Positions 54,982-63,620 of a stretch of DNA of 64,000 bases are shown one piece after another. This DNA comes from Tropicimonas sp. IMCC6043 (GTDB taxonomy: Bacteria > Pseudomonadota > Alphaproteobacteria > Rhodobacterales > Rhodobacteraceae): assembly GCF_004146235.1 (NCBI RefSeq), contig NZ_SELO01000001.1:248001-312000 (forward strand), read 5' to 3'. The notes below the pieces were generated by a model. That model saw only the letters and a list, made by a program, of their open reading frames with translations. It was not told the DNA's origin and ran no database searches. Made by a program: the position numbers and the translations under genes. Numbering within the stretch: position 1 is the stretch's first letter; every line of letters starts with the position of its first letter.

Positions 54982-56439
54982 TCATTCCGCCGCCTCCGTC
55001 AGGGACGGCGTGGAGTCGGTCCATTCGTCGCCTTCCAGTTCGGGAATGTCATAGGCTTCCAGCGCCTCGAAATGGCGCTTCCGGTCGGCCACGAAAAGCT
55101 CGGACACGATCCCGCGCATCAGGCGGTCCGCGCCGGCCGAGATCGCCGGAATGTCCCCCGACAGCTTGCCGTGGCTGAGCATGGCAGCGTCGTTGAAACA
55201 ATGGATGCGCGCCAGCATGGGACAGTCGCCCGCGCTCTTCTCGAGAAACTCGAAACTCTCGCCGAGATAGGGCGCGTCGACCATGAAGGGCGTGGTCGGC
55301 CCCATCTCCGGCCGATACGGGCCGTCTCCCCAGGTCTTGATATGGGGCGCGATGGCGGCCAGCTCGGCGCGACCGTCGAAATCGTTGCGGAAGCCCGTGG
55401 CCGCGATGATGAAGTCGGCCGGGAAATCCGCAAATGGCGTTTTGGCGACGACGTGATCGCCCGTCTCGGTCACGGTCTCGACAGGGCAGCCGAGGAACAG
55501 CCGCGCGTTTTCGTGCCGGGTCACCCGGAGGGTGGAACTGCGCGGCGGCGGTACCTGCTGATCGTTCACATAGGCGACGAACCGGTATTTCCAGGCATCC
55601 GGCAGGACGCGCATCCCGTGCACGACGCCCTGGCTGCCGATGCCGGTCATCTTGTTGACGCGCGGCATCTCCTTGCGGCGGATCAGCATGTCGACCTGCG
55701 CCGCGCCCGATTCCAAGGCGGTCGCCGCGTTGTCCATGGCCGAGGCGCCGGCCCCGATGACGATCACCCGCTTTCCGGCGAGCGCGGCGAAGTCGACCGG
55801 ATCGGCGCTGTGCGCCCAGAACCTTTTGTCGATGCCGTCGAGAAAGCCCGGCACGACCCCGCCGCCGAGGCCGGAGCGACCGGTCGCCAGCACGAGGTGA
55901 CGGCAGTATTCCACCCGTTCCCCCGTGCCGTCGTAGAGCGAAACGGCAACCAACCCGTCTCCGGCATCCGCAAGCCCGGTCATCCGGGTCTCGTTCACCA
56001 CCGGCAGGCCCAGGACCCTGCGATACCACCGCAGGTAGTCCATCCATTGGCCTTTCGGGATCTTGTCGAGCGCCTCCCAGCCGTCGACTCCATACTGCGC
56101 CGTATACCAGGCACGGAAGGTCAGAGACGGCAGGCCGAGCGCGGGACCGCTGAGCGACTTGGGCGAGCGCAACGTTTGCATCCGCGCGAAGGTTTCCCAC
56201 GGGCCCTCGAGCCCGGCCGGCGCCGCATCGTAAAGCACCACGTTGTCGACGCCCGCGAGCTTCAGCCGTGCGGCACCGGCCAGCCCGCACATACCGGCGC
56301 CGATAAAGAGCACATCCCAGACGCGCTGCCCCTCCCGGTGGCGCGGCGGGACCCAACTCTTGGAGGGCAGTTCGAGATAGTCGAGATCCGTCGCAAGACG
56401 CGCCTCAAGCTGTCGCAATCCGTCCGTTGCAGAACTCAT
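54982..56439 (-). CDS. FAD-dependent NAD(P)H flavin monooxygenase (CzcO/BVMO-like)
   Basis: A 485-aa flavoprotein with the FAD fold FIGAGMCGLAGAARL near 46-60 and an NADPH fold VIVIGAGASAMDNAATAL near 230-247. The FxGxxxHxxxW/P signature of Baeyer-Villiger enzymes is not evident, so it is a CzcO/FMO-type oxidoreductase of unknown substrate. It overlaps the AhpD-like gene by four bases (ATGA) and precedes the tct transporter, suggesting oxidation of the imported compound. Confidence 0.82.
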   Translation of the reverse strand: MSSATDGLRQLEARLATDLDYLELPSKSWVPPRHREGQRVWDVLFIGAGMCGLAGAARLKLAGVDNVVLYDAAPAGLEGPWETFARMQTLRSPKSLSGPALGLPSLTFRAWYTAQYGVDGWEALDKIPKGQWMDYLRWYRRVLGLPVVNETRMTGLADAGDGLVAVSLYDGTGERVEYCRHLVLATGRSGLGGGVVPGFLDGIDKRFWAHSADPVDFAALAGKRVIVIGAGASAMDNAATALESGAAQVDMLIRRKEMPRVNKMTGIGSQGVVHGMRVLPDAWKYRFVAYVNDQQVPPPRSSTLRVTRHENARLFLGCPVETVTETGDHVVAKTPFADFPADFIIAATGFRNDFDGRAELAAIAPHIKTWGDGPYRPEMGPTTPFMVDAPYLGESFEFLEKSAGDCPMLARIHCFNDAAMLSHGKLSGDIPAISAGADRLMRGIVSELFVADRKRHFEALEAYDIPELEGDEWTDSTPSLTEAAE

Positions 56440-57023
56440 GCCGCCTCTCCCCTGGCCGTGCTGTGCGAATGGCCGAGCGGGTGCATCAGCCGGTTGGCCC
56501 AGCCGAAGATCGCGACCGCGTGCACCAGATCGACGAGTTCCGCATCTCCGAGCCCGGCCTCCCGCAACGCGCGGACGCGCTTTGGCGTGACACGCGCGGG
56601 CATGGCGGCAAGCGCTTCGGCAAAGTCGACGATGGCACGCTCCCGGTCCGTCAGCGCGTCGCGGCGTCCCGCCCAGAGCGCCGACACCACCCTGCCCGAC
56701 CCGCTCAGCCGGACGTGCTTACGGGCATGGACATTGGCACAGTATTGGCATCCGTTCGCGAGCGACGCCGCAAGTGCGGCCAGTTCCCGGTCCGCGCGCG
56801 GCAGCCCGCCTTCCGCATAGAGGATGGCGTTGAAAAGCTGCGTCCGCGCGACATAGCTCTCCGGATCATGGGCCAGCGTGCGCACATAGGGCGACACCCC
56901 CGTGGATGACGGCGTGACCTTCATCGCCTCGAGCTGCGTGCGCGACGCCTCGGCGATCTCGACCGGAGGCAGATATGGCGCCCAGGTCAGCGGCTTGATC
57001 CTGATGACGGGAAGCGCGCTCAT
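56436..57023 (-). CDS. AhpD-like alkylhydroperoxidase-domain protein
   Basis: A 195-aa CMD-fold protein with the AhpD-type redox pair Cys92/Cys95 and His99 (NGCQYCANVH). It resembles the family I recall as Avi_7169-type, which is found paired with a CMD partner, here the gene upstream. It overlaps both neighbours by four bases. Likely a thiol-dependent peroxidase protecting against the flavin monooxygenase or acting on its product; inferred. Confidence 0.82.
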   Translation of the reverse strand: MSALPVIRIKPLTWAPYLPPVEIAEASRTQLEAMKVTPSSTGVSPYVRTLAHDPESYVARTQLFNAILYAEGGLPRADRELAALAASLANGCQYCANVHARKHVRLSGSGRVVSALWAGRRDALTDRERAIVDFAEALAAMPARVTPKRVRALREAGLGDAELVDLVHAVAIFGWANRLMHPLGHSHSTARGEAA

Positions 57024-57508
57024 CTTGCACCGTTCACGGCGGCCAGTCCCTCGACGACCTGCACCTGGAAACAGACGAAGGCGACGAGTTCCGATAGCGC
57101 GACGATCTGCGCCGGGCTCATCCCCACGTCCAGAAGCGCCTGGAGCGCGGCGCGCGAGGCGCGGGCGGGCTCCCGCGATATCATGTCGACATGGGCCGCG
57201 ACGGCCGCGAGCCGTGGATCGTCGGGCATGCCGCCATGCGAAACCTCGCGGAGCCCGGGCTCTTCGCTCGCCGGGTATTCCGAGATCAGCGTGGCATGCT
57301 CCGAGTGCAGAGCCACCCGTCGCGCGACCGCCGCACGAAACCCGCGGCTCAGCCCGAGATCGTCCTCCGGCGCCAGCACCGAAAGGCGACAGGCTTCCAC
57401 CCCGGAGACGATCTCCGGCCGGTGGGTCCGCAGGCCGAGGCCGGTGCCGCCGTCGGTCAGGCCGGCAGCGCGGTCCACGATGTCCGGGCGGGAGGGTCGC
57501 AGTAACAT
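57020..57508 (-). CDS. CMD-domain protein (partner of the AhpD-like protein)
   Basis: A 162-aa protein whose middle and end have the helical carboxymuconolactone-decarboxylase look (SRGFRAAVARRVALHSEHATL, then ALLDVGMSPAQIVALSELVAFVCFQVQVV), without a CxxC. It resembles the Avi_7170-type family paired with the previous gene's family. An in-frame start at 57598 adds a low-quality extension; the ATG at 57508 is chosen although its Shine-Dalgarno is weak. First gene of the leftward set, divergent from a LysR gene. Confidence 0.75.
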   Translation of the reverse strand: MLLRPSRPDIVDRAAGLTDGGTGLGLRTHRPEIVSGVEACRLSVLAPEDDLGLSRGFRAAVARRVALHSEHATLISEYPASEEPGLREVSHGGMPDDPRLAAVAAHVDMISREPARASRAALQALLDVGMSPAQIVALSELVAFVCFQVQVVEGLAAVNGAR

Positions 57509-57651
57509 GGTCCGGTTTCCATTCTCGCTGCGTCGTGCGATCTTTGGCTGCCGCGCCGCCGGAAACCGAAGACCGGTTGCGCGATCACACCGTTGCAATT
57601 ATCTCGATACGGAATATTACATTGTCCATGATGTCAATCAGGAATGATAAA

Positions 57652-58611
57652 ATGATCGACGTGCGCGCGATGGAAGTCTTCGAGGCAGCCATGGCCTGCG
57701 GGTCGATGACCGCTGCGGCCCGCCAGATCGGCATCGGGCAGCCCGCCGTGACGCGCCTTGTCAAGGACCTGGAGGCGGAGGTCGGCTTTCAGCTCTTCCA
57801 GCGCAACGGGCCGCGGATCTCTCCCACCGACCAGGGGTTGCGGTTTTACGAGGAGGTTCAGCGCGTTCTGTCGAACATGCGGCAGATCCGGGAGCGCGCG
57901 ACCGCGATCCGTGAGGACTGCGAGCCGTCGATCGACATCGCCGCGACGCCCACCATGTCCGGCGGGCTCTTGAGCCCGGCGCTGGCCCGAATGCCGGTTC
58001 GACTGCCGCATTTCGTCAATGCCCAGACGATGGACGCCGAACATGTCGTGCGTGCGCTGCGCAACCGCACGGCGGATTTCGGGATGTCGGCCTTTCCCCT
58101 CGAGCACGCGGGACTGAAGGCTCATGTGATCTGCGAGGCGCGGGTCGTCGCGGTGCTTCCCGCGGACCATCCGCTGGCCGCCCGCGACGTCTACAGCCTG
58201 TCGGAAATGTCCGGCCAGCGCCTCGTCACCGTCGGCAACGCGTTCCGGCTCCGGCGCAGCATTTCAGCCGCGCTGCGGGCGGAGGGCGTCGAGGTGACAT
58301 CCGAGTTTTCCACGAACTCCTCGCTCAATGCCGTCATGGCGGCACGCTCCGGGCTTGGCGTCGCCCTGGTCGACCCCGTGACAGCCTTCGGCATTCCGGT
58401 CGAGGGCGTGGCGGTCCTGCCCATCGACCACCCGATTCCCTTCGCCTGGGGATTGCTCAGCCCGTCTGACCGGGTCCTGAACAAGACGCTCTCCAGCTTT
58501 GTCGAGAGTTTCCGCGACGCCTCGGCGGCGGTTGTCCCCGGATGCACGTTCCACGATGCGGCGGACGATGTGGCGCTCAGACATGTCAATTCGCTCGCTG
58601 AAGAGATCTAG
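57652..58611 (+). CDS. LysR-family transcriptional regulator
   Basis: A 319-aa LysR protein starting MIDVRAMEVFEAAMACGSMT, helix-turn-helix GIGQPAVTRLVKDLEAEVGF near 35-54 and a periplasmic-binding-like effector domain to the end. Two earlier ATGs (57628, 57631) are possible; this one has AGGA nine bases before it. It is divergent from the CMD-AhpD-monooxygenase-tct-opine dehydrogenase set, which it probably controls. Confidence 0.88.
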   Translation: MIDVRAMEVFEAAMACGSMTAAARQIGIGQPAVTRLVKDLEAEVGFQLFQRNGPRISPTDQGLRFYEEVQRVLSNMRQIRERATAIREDCEPSIDIAATPTMSGGLLSPALARMPVRLPHFVNAQTMDAEHVVRALRNRTADFGMSAFPLEHAGLKAHVICEARVVAVLPADHPLAARDVYSLSEMSGQRLVTVGNAFRLRRSISAALRAEGVEVTSEFSTNSSLNAVMAARSGLGVALVDPVTAFGIPVEGVAVLPIDHPIPFAWGLLSPSDRVLNKTLSSFVESFRDASAAVVPGCTFHDAADDVALRHVNSLAEEI

Positions 58612-58640
58612 CGCGGACCGACCTGCTCCAGCCGGCCCCG

Positions 58641-59561
58641 CTAAAGCAGCCGTCCGCGGAAAGTGCCCTCCTCGACCATGTCGCGGATACAGCGATGCAG
58701 CAGGTCCTTCACTGCCAGCGCCGAGGAAGAAAGCCCGGTATCGGCATGCCAGGCGAAGGACAGGACCCGTTCGATGAAGGGCGACTCGATCCGCGCGGCA
58801 GACAGCCAGCCGGCCTCGATCTCGGCAGAGAAGGCGGAATAGGGCACGATCGTGCAGGCCGGTCCCGACTGGATGATGCTCCGATAGACCGAGATCGAAT
58901 CCTGCTCGTAGGCGATGTTGAGCGACAACCCTTCGCGCAGGGCGATGTTCTCCATCTCGATCCTGAGCTGGTGCGTCTTGTGCCCCATAACCAGCGGGAA
59001 GTGCCGCAGTTCCGCAAACTCGATGGTCTCGCCCAGGCTTGCGGGCAGCTCCGATCCGACGAGATAGAGCTTCTGCGCGATGACCGGCTCGCTGGTGATC
59101 CCCGACATCGCCGTCACGTTCGGACGCAGCGCGAAATCGACATAGCGCGGCGCCATCTGGTCATCCATCTCGCCGCGATAAAGATCGAGGATGTGCAGGT
59201 TCACCTTCGGAAAGGCGCGCCGGGTCTCCCAGAAGATCCTTCCGGCCAGCCGGGGCGCCAGCGATGCGGCGAGGACGATGCGCACCTCGCCTACCGGCTC
59301 GTCCGTGGCGTTGACGACCTCCTCGCGGACCTGATCGACATGGCGCAAGAGTGCCGTCGCGCGGTCGAACAGGCGTTCCCCGGCGGGTGTCAGGCGCACG
59401 CCGCGGGCCCCGCGCTCAAACACCGGCACTCCAAGATCCTCCTCCAATACCTTGATCTGAAGGGAGAATGCCGGCTGGGCCATGTTCGCCATGCGGGCCC
59501 CGGCAGAGATGCTGCCGGCACGGGCGGCAAGCAGGAAATACCTCAACTGGGCGAGTTTCAT
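58641..59561 (-). CDS. LysR-family transcriptional regulator (CynR/Cbl-like style)
   Basis: A 306-aa LysR protein: MKLAQLRYFLLAARAGSIS, helix-turn-helix MAQPAFSLQIKVLEEDLGVPVFER near 27-50, then the effector domain. It is divergent from the uroporphyrinogen-decarboxylase-family gene with a clear palindrome between them, so it likely controls that gene and itself. It converges on the other LysR gene 29 bases away. Confidence 0.9.
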   Translation of the reverse strand: MKLAQLRYFLLAARAGSISAGARMANMAQPAFSLQIKVLEEDLGVPVFERGARGVRLTPAGERLFDRATALLRHVDQVREEVVNATDEPVGEVRIVLAASLAPRLAGRIFWETRRAFPKVNLHILDLYRGEMDDQMAPRYVDFALRPNVTAMSGITSEPVIAQKLYLVGSELPASLGETIEFAELRHFPLVMGHKTHQLRIEMENIALREGLSLNIAYEQDSISVYRSIIQSGPACTIVPYSAFSAEIEAGWLSAARIESPFIERVLSFAWHADTGLSSSALAVKDLLHRCIRDMVEEGTFRGRLL

Positions 59562-59600
59562 CGGACGCTTCCTTCCCCATACAAATTCACGATATCAACC

Positions 59601-59624
59601 ATACAAAACTACTATTTTTTGTAT
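59601..59624. promoter_or_regulatory. LysR-type operator palindrome ATACAAAA-N8-TTTTGTAT
   Basis: A perfect 8-bp dyad in the AT-rich divergent region, with an additional ATACAAA half-site at 59579-59585. This arrangement (strong dyad plus extra half-site near the regulator) is typical of LysR recognition and activation sites. It lies about 70 bases upstream of the start at 59694 and 40 bases from the LysR start. Confidence 0.65.
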
Positions 59625-59693
59625 AGCCCTTCGGGGCGTAATCTTCCTCCACGGCCACGCGCCGGACCGCGGGACAGAGAACGAGGAAACGTG

Positions 59694-60728
59694 ATGGAAT
59701 ACAGCGAAACGGTGCGCAGCGTCTTCGGGGCACGGGCGGACAACGGACCGCTCTTTTCCGTCTGGACCCATTTTCCGCAATTCGACCGTGACCCCGCCGC
59801 TCTCGCGACCGCGACCGTAGATTTCCAGAAGACTTTCGGCCTGGATTTCATCAAGACCTCCCCGAACGGGATGTACACGATCGAGGATTGCGGCGTGGAG
59901 CTGGATTTCTCCGAAGTGCATCGCGGCGGCGTGGCACATGTCACGACGAGCCCGTTCCAGGGGCCGGAGGACTGGTGCCGGCTGCGCCCGCCCTCGCCCG
60001 AAACCGGGGCCTTCGCGCGCGAGTTGACGTCGCTCCGGATGATTCGCGAGCAGGCCCCCAACGTGCCGGTCTTCTTCACGGTGTTCAGTCCGCTGACCAT
60101 CGCCAGCAAGCTGAGCCAGGGCCGGATCCGAGAGCAGATCTCCAGCGACCGCTACGCAAGGGAGATCCACGCCGCGCTTGCATCCATCGCCGACGCCGTC
60201 GCCGCGCTTTCGGAGGCGGCGGTCGAAGCCGGGGCCGACGGGGTCTTCTATGCGCATCAGGATACCGGGCGGCACCTGCTGGACTATGACCACTTCGACG
60301 AGTTCGGCATCACCTACGATCTGGAGGCGCTGGAAGGCGCCCGCAACGCCCGGTTCAACATCCTGCACCTGCACGGCGATTCCATCCGGTTTCACGACCT
60401 GATCACCTATCCGGTGGATGCGCTGAACTGGCACCACTGGGAAACCAAGCCGACCGCCGCTGCCGGGCTCGTCGCCTCGGGGAAATGCCTCTTCGGCGGC
60501 ATCGACCGCCGCTCGCTCACCCGGAACGACGTCGCCGCCGTCGGCCGGCAAGTCTCCCAGACTCTGGCCGCCACGCGAAATCTGGGGGACGTGATCGTCA
60601 CGCCAAGCTGCACAATTCGCGCCGGGTTCCGCGAGAGCACGCTGCACCAGGTGCGCGCACTGGTCAAAGGCGAGGCCGTGCCGCCACCACTGCACCGGGC
60701 TTTCGTAGCTCGGGAATTGCCAGCATGA
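59694..60728 (+). CDS. Uroporphyrinogen decarboxylase-family protein (not HemE)
   Basis: A 344-aa URO-D-fold protein. The N-terminal RxxWxMRQAGR block of HemE is absent. It has FFTVFSPLTIASKLSQ, GADGVFYAHQDTG, HLHGDSIRFHDL and a late SCTIRAGF with Cys306, closer to cobamide-dependent methyltransferase relatives. That suggests a role in methyl transfer or another decarboxylation. GAGGAAA supports the start. Divergent from a LysR gene that likely regulates it. Substrate unknown. Confidence 0.78.
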   Translation: MEYSETVRSVFGARADNGPLFSVWTHFPQFDRDPAALATATVDFQKTFGLDFIKTSPNGMYTIEDCGVELDFSEVHRGGVAHVTTSPFQGPEDWCRLRPPSPETGAFARELTSLRMIREQAPNVPVFFTVFSPLTIASKLSQGRIREQISSDRYAREIHAALASIADAVAALSEAAVEAGADGVFYAHQDTGRHLLDYDHFDEFGITYDLEALEGARNARFNILHLHGDSIRFHDLITYPVDALNWHHWETKPTAAAGLVASGKCLFGGIDRRSLTRNDVAAVGRQVSQTLAATRNLGDVIVTPSCTIRAGFRESTLHQVRALVKGEAVPPPLHRAFVARELPA

Positions 60729-60844
60729 GGCTGCCGGAGTTGTTTCGGGCGAGCCTTCAGGGCACCGATGCCGTCCAGCGCTTGCGCGAAGCGGTCGAAT
60801 GGCCTTCCGCCGGCGGCTCAACCTCTCGGGCACAAGTCATTTGA
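60725..60844 (+). pseudogene. Short coupled frame, possibly the start of a truncated gene (39 aa)
   Basis: An ATGA overlap with the previous stop opens a 39-codon frame (MRLPELFRASLQGTDAVQRL, then a TGA at 60842-60844). The composition looks like the N-terminus of a real protein (amphipathic start, LREAVEWP) cut short, so it may be a frameshifted or deleted gene. It could also be chance. The rest of the gap to 60922 shows nothing. Confidence 0.3.
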
Positions 60845-60922
60845 TCTTCAGCGGCACGGGCGCGCTGTCAGGGCGCAACCGGATTGTGTATTTGCTCGTT
60901 CGATGCTCACGGCCACGGCCGG

Positions 60923-62053
60923 TTACACCGCGCCTCCGCCGGACGCCTCCAGGATCGATGCCATCGCCTCAAGAAGGCGCCGCCCCTCGGCTTCGCCGCC
61001 CACGGTTATGCGCAGCGATCCGTCCGGGACGGGCCATGGCAGGAACTGGACCGCGATCCCTTCCCGGCCAAGCGCGTCGGCCAGCGGCGCGGCCGGGCCG
61101 GCGCGCCGCACCGTCAGGAAGTTGGCGAAGCTGGGCGCTGCGGTAAATCCGAGTGCTTCGAGCCCACGACGCAGGTTTTCGCGCGCTGCCACCGTCTGCG
61201 CAACCGCCTGCCGCAGATGCGCGGTGTCGAGGAAGGCCGCGCGCGCTGCGGCAAGCGAGGGGCGCGAAACGTTGAAATTGTGCCGGATACGGGTGAATCC
61301 GAGCGCTACATCGGCGCTGCTGCAGAGCGCATAGCCGATCCGCAGCCCGGCAAGGCAATAAGCCTTGGAAAAGGTCCGGGTGACCACCCATGGCCCGGAA
61401 CGCGCCCGCAGCAGCGCAAGGACATCGCTCTGCGCCTCGAGCGCGGTGAACCCGAAATAGGCCTCGTCGACCACCAGCAGGCAGGTCTTGGGCACCTCGG
61501 CAATGGCGCGGCGAAGCTCCTCCGCGCTGAGGACGTTGCCGGTCGGGTTGTTCGGCGTGCAGAGATAGAAAAGCCGCGTGCGACCGGTCATCGCCGCCAG
61601 CATCGCCGGCACGTCGTTGGCGCCGTCCGCGCGGAGCGGAACGTCGATGATCCGGGCGCCCACCATCTGCACGCCCTTGCCGCAGGTCGGAAAGGTCGGG
61701 CTCGGCATGACCGCATCGTCGCCGGCCTCGAGCGCAATCTGCGCCGATTGCACCAGCAACTCACCCGATCCGTTGCCGAGGACGATCCTGTCCCGCGCCA
61801 CGCCGGTCTCCGCGGCAATCGCCGCAACGAGCGCGGTTGCGTGATGGTCGGGGTAGCGATGGCTCGCCTCCAACGCATCGCGGGCTGCGGCGAGCGCCTT
61901 CGGGGAGGGCTGCATCGGCGCCTCGTTGAGGTTCATCCGGACCAGTCGGGGATCCGGCAGATCCCCCTCTTCCGGCATCTGCGGCAGGGCCGGAAACCGG
62001 ATATCCATGATCCGCGGAACGGGGATCGGGTGAAGCTCGAGCAGGTCGGACAT
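60923..62053 (-). CDS. HisC-like class I/II aminotransferase
   Basis: A 376-aa PLP aminotransferase with CTPNNPTGN near 165-173, LLVVDEAYF near 192-200 and the PLP lysine Lys230 in RTFSKAYCLAGLRIGYA. It is closest to histidinol-phosphate aminotransferase in motif style, but no other his biosynthesis gene is nearby. It follows an amino-acid ABC transporter on the same strand, suggesting catabolism or conversion of the imported amino acid. An extra N-terminal 40 residues precede the conserved NLNEAP segment. Confidence 0.85.
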   Translation of the reverse strand: MSDLLELHPIPVPRIMDIRFPALPQMPEEGDLPDPRLVRMNLNEAPMQPSPKALAAARDALEASHRYPDHHATALVAAIAAETGVARDRIVLGNGSGELLVQSAQIALEAGDDAVMPSPTFPTCGKGVQMVGARIIDVPLRADGANDVPAMLAAMTGRTRLFYLCTPNNPTGNVLSAEELRRAIAEVPKTCLLVVDEAYFGFTALEAQSDVLALLRARSGPWVVTRTFSKAYCLAGLRIGYALCSSADVALGFTRIRHNFNVSRPSLAAARAAFLDTAHLRQAVAQTVAARENLRRGLEALGFTAAPSFANFLTVRRAGPAAPLADALGREGIAVQFLPWPVPDGSLRITVGGEAEGRRLLEAMASILEASGGGAV

Positions 62054-62115
62054 GGGTATCTTCCGGAAAGGAATATCGGCACGCCTTGACCGGGCGCGGC
62101 CGGGGATCATTGGGC

Positions 62116-62925
62116 TCAGACCACGTTGCGCTCGCGGTAGGTCTGGAGGAAACTCCGCAGGCGCGGGTCGGACGGCTCGGAGCCGAAGATGTCCGCCGGC
62201 GGGCGGCAGGTCACCAGTCGGCCGCTTTCGAGGAAGCCGACCCGGTCGGCGACATGGGCGGCGAAACCCATTTCATGGGTCACCACCACCATCGTCATGC
62301 CTTCGGCGGCCATCTGCTTCATGACTGCCAGCACCTCGCCGACCAGCTCGGGATCGAGCGCCGAGGTCGGCTCATCGAAGAGCATGATGTCCGGCTCCAT
62401 GGCGATCGCCCGGGCGATCGCGACGCGCTGCTGCTGACCGCCGGACAAGCCGGAGGGATAATTGTTCGCCTTGTCGCCGAGATTGACCTTGTCGAGCGCG
62501 GCCTCGGCGCGGGAATAGGCCTCGTCCCGGCCCAGACGCTGCACCTGTATCAGCGCCTCGGCGACGTTCTGCCGGGCCGTGAAATGCGGCCAGAGGTTGA
62601 ATTGCTGGAAGACCATGCCGATATGCCGGCGCTGCTCGCGGAGCGCGGCGGGCCGAAGCGGCTTGCGCGGGGACGCGCTACCCTCCTGCCAGCCGATGAG
62701 GCGCCCCTCCTTGCGCACCTCGCCCGCCTGGTAGCGTTCGAGGAAGTTGAGGCAGCGCAGAAGCGTGCTCTTGCCCGAGCCGGACGGGCCGATGAGGCAG
62801 AGGACCTCGGAGCGGTTCACGTCGAGACTGATATCGTCGAGCGCCTGAAAGTCGTCGAACCACTTGGACAGTCCGCGCACGGTCATGATCGGTTCGACGG
62901 CGGATTGCGACGGGTCTGCGGTCAT
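62116..62925 (-). CDS. Polar amino-acid ABC transporter ATP-binding protein
   Basis: A 269-aa ABC ATPase of the HisP/GlnQ family: Walker A GPSGSGKS near 50-57, [15 protein letters not shown] signature, Walker [14 protein letters not shown] and the switch His in [10 protein letters not shown]. Fifteen bases after the permease gene and 62 before the aminotransferase gene, on the same strand. Confidence 0.94.
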   Translation of the reverse strand: MTADPSQSAVEPIMTVRGLSKWFDDFQALDDISLDVNRSEVLCLIGPSGSGKSTLLRCLNFLERYQAGEVRKEGRLIGWQEGSASPRKPLRPAALREQRRHIGMVFQQFNLWPHFTARQNVAEALIQVQRLGRDEAYSRAEAALDKVNLGDKANNYPSGLSGGQQQRVAIARAIAMEPDIMLFDEPTSALDPELVGEVLAVMKQMAAEGMTMVVVTHEMGFAAHVADRVGFLESGRLVTCRPPADIFGSEPSDPRLRSFLQTYRERNVV

Positions 62926-62940
62926 GCTGGAAGTCTCCTT

Positions 62941-63612
62941 TCAGGTCGCGGAGGCGCTGCGCCGGAGGTGGCGCATCGCGTAGGTCTCGACGCGCCGGCC
63001 AAGCTCGGCCGTCACCACGACCAGGAGCCAGTAGAACAACGAGAGCGCCAGGAACGGCTCGACAAAGGTGAAGGTCTCTGCGGCCATCGTCTGGGTCTCG
63101 TAGAGCAGTTCGGGCACCGTCACCACCGACAGGATGGCGGTCTCCTTGCTGAGGATGATGACGAAATTCGTCAGCGGCGCCGTGATCAGCACCATCATCT
63201 GGGGCAGCATGATCCGGCGCAGAATGGCAAATTCGCCGATGCCTATGGCGCGGGCCGCTTCAAGCTGGCCCTTCGGGATGGCCTCGAAGCCCGAGCGGAA
63301 GATCTCTGCGAAATAGGGGCTGCCATAGACCACGAAGCTCACGATCCCGGACTGGATCGGCGACAGGACGAGCCCGGCATAGGGCCCGCCGTAATAGAGC
63401 ACGAAGAGCTGGATCATGAAGGGCGTGCCGCGGATCACCTCGATATAGGCTTGGAGGATCCAGCGCACGGGCCAGGCCGACCAGCGATAGAGGCAGGCAA
63501 TGACGAAGCCGAGGAGCGCGCCGCCGAGGGACCCAACGATCCAGCACAGGAGCGAGACGCCGAATCCGCGCAGCAATGCCGGCCCGTAGCGCAGGAAGAG
63601 ATCGTATTTCAT
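62941..63612 (-). CDS. Polar amino-acid ABC transporter permease
   Basis: A 223-aa permease of the HisM family, with five or so helices and the EAA-like loop EAARAIGIGEFAILRRIMLPQM near 120-141. Pairs with the permease beginning outside the window. Eight bases separate the two. Confidence 0.92.
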   Translation of the reverse strand: MKYDLFLRYGPALLRGFGVSLLCWIVGSLGGALLGFVIACLYRWSAWPVRWILQAYIEVIRGTPFMIQLFVLYYGGPYAGLVLSPIQSGIVSFVVYGSPYFAEIFRSGFEAIPKGQLEAARAIGIGEFAILRRIMLPQMMVLITAPLTNFVIILSKETAILSVVTVPELLYETQTMAAETFTFVEPFLALSLFYWLLVVVTAELGRRVETYAMRHLRRSASAT

Positions 63613-63620
63613 GGCTCCCC

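Noticed and set aside
54982-56439. Calling the flavin monooxygenase a Baeyer-Villiger enzyme
   Set aside because: The family fingerprint is not evident in the expected linker; a general CzcO/FMO-type call is kept.
57614-57637. Possible minus-strand promoter (TTGACA with TAATAT) before the CMD gene
   Set aside because: The spacer is only 12 bases, too short for a sigma-70 promoter.
59694-60728. Calling this gene hemE
   Set aside because: The N-terminal RxxWxMRQAGR signature of uroporphyrinogen decarboxylase is absent and the context is not haem synthesis.
60923-62053. Naming the aminotransferase hisC
   Set aside because: It matches the HisC family by motif, but it is linked to an amino-acid ABC transporter, has an extended N-terminus and no other histidine gene is near, so the biosynthetic role is not supported.
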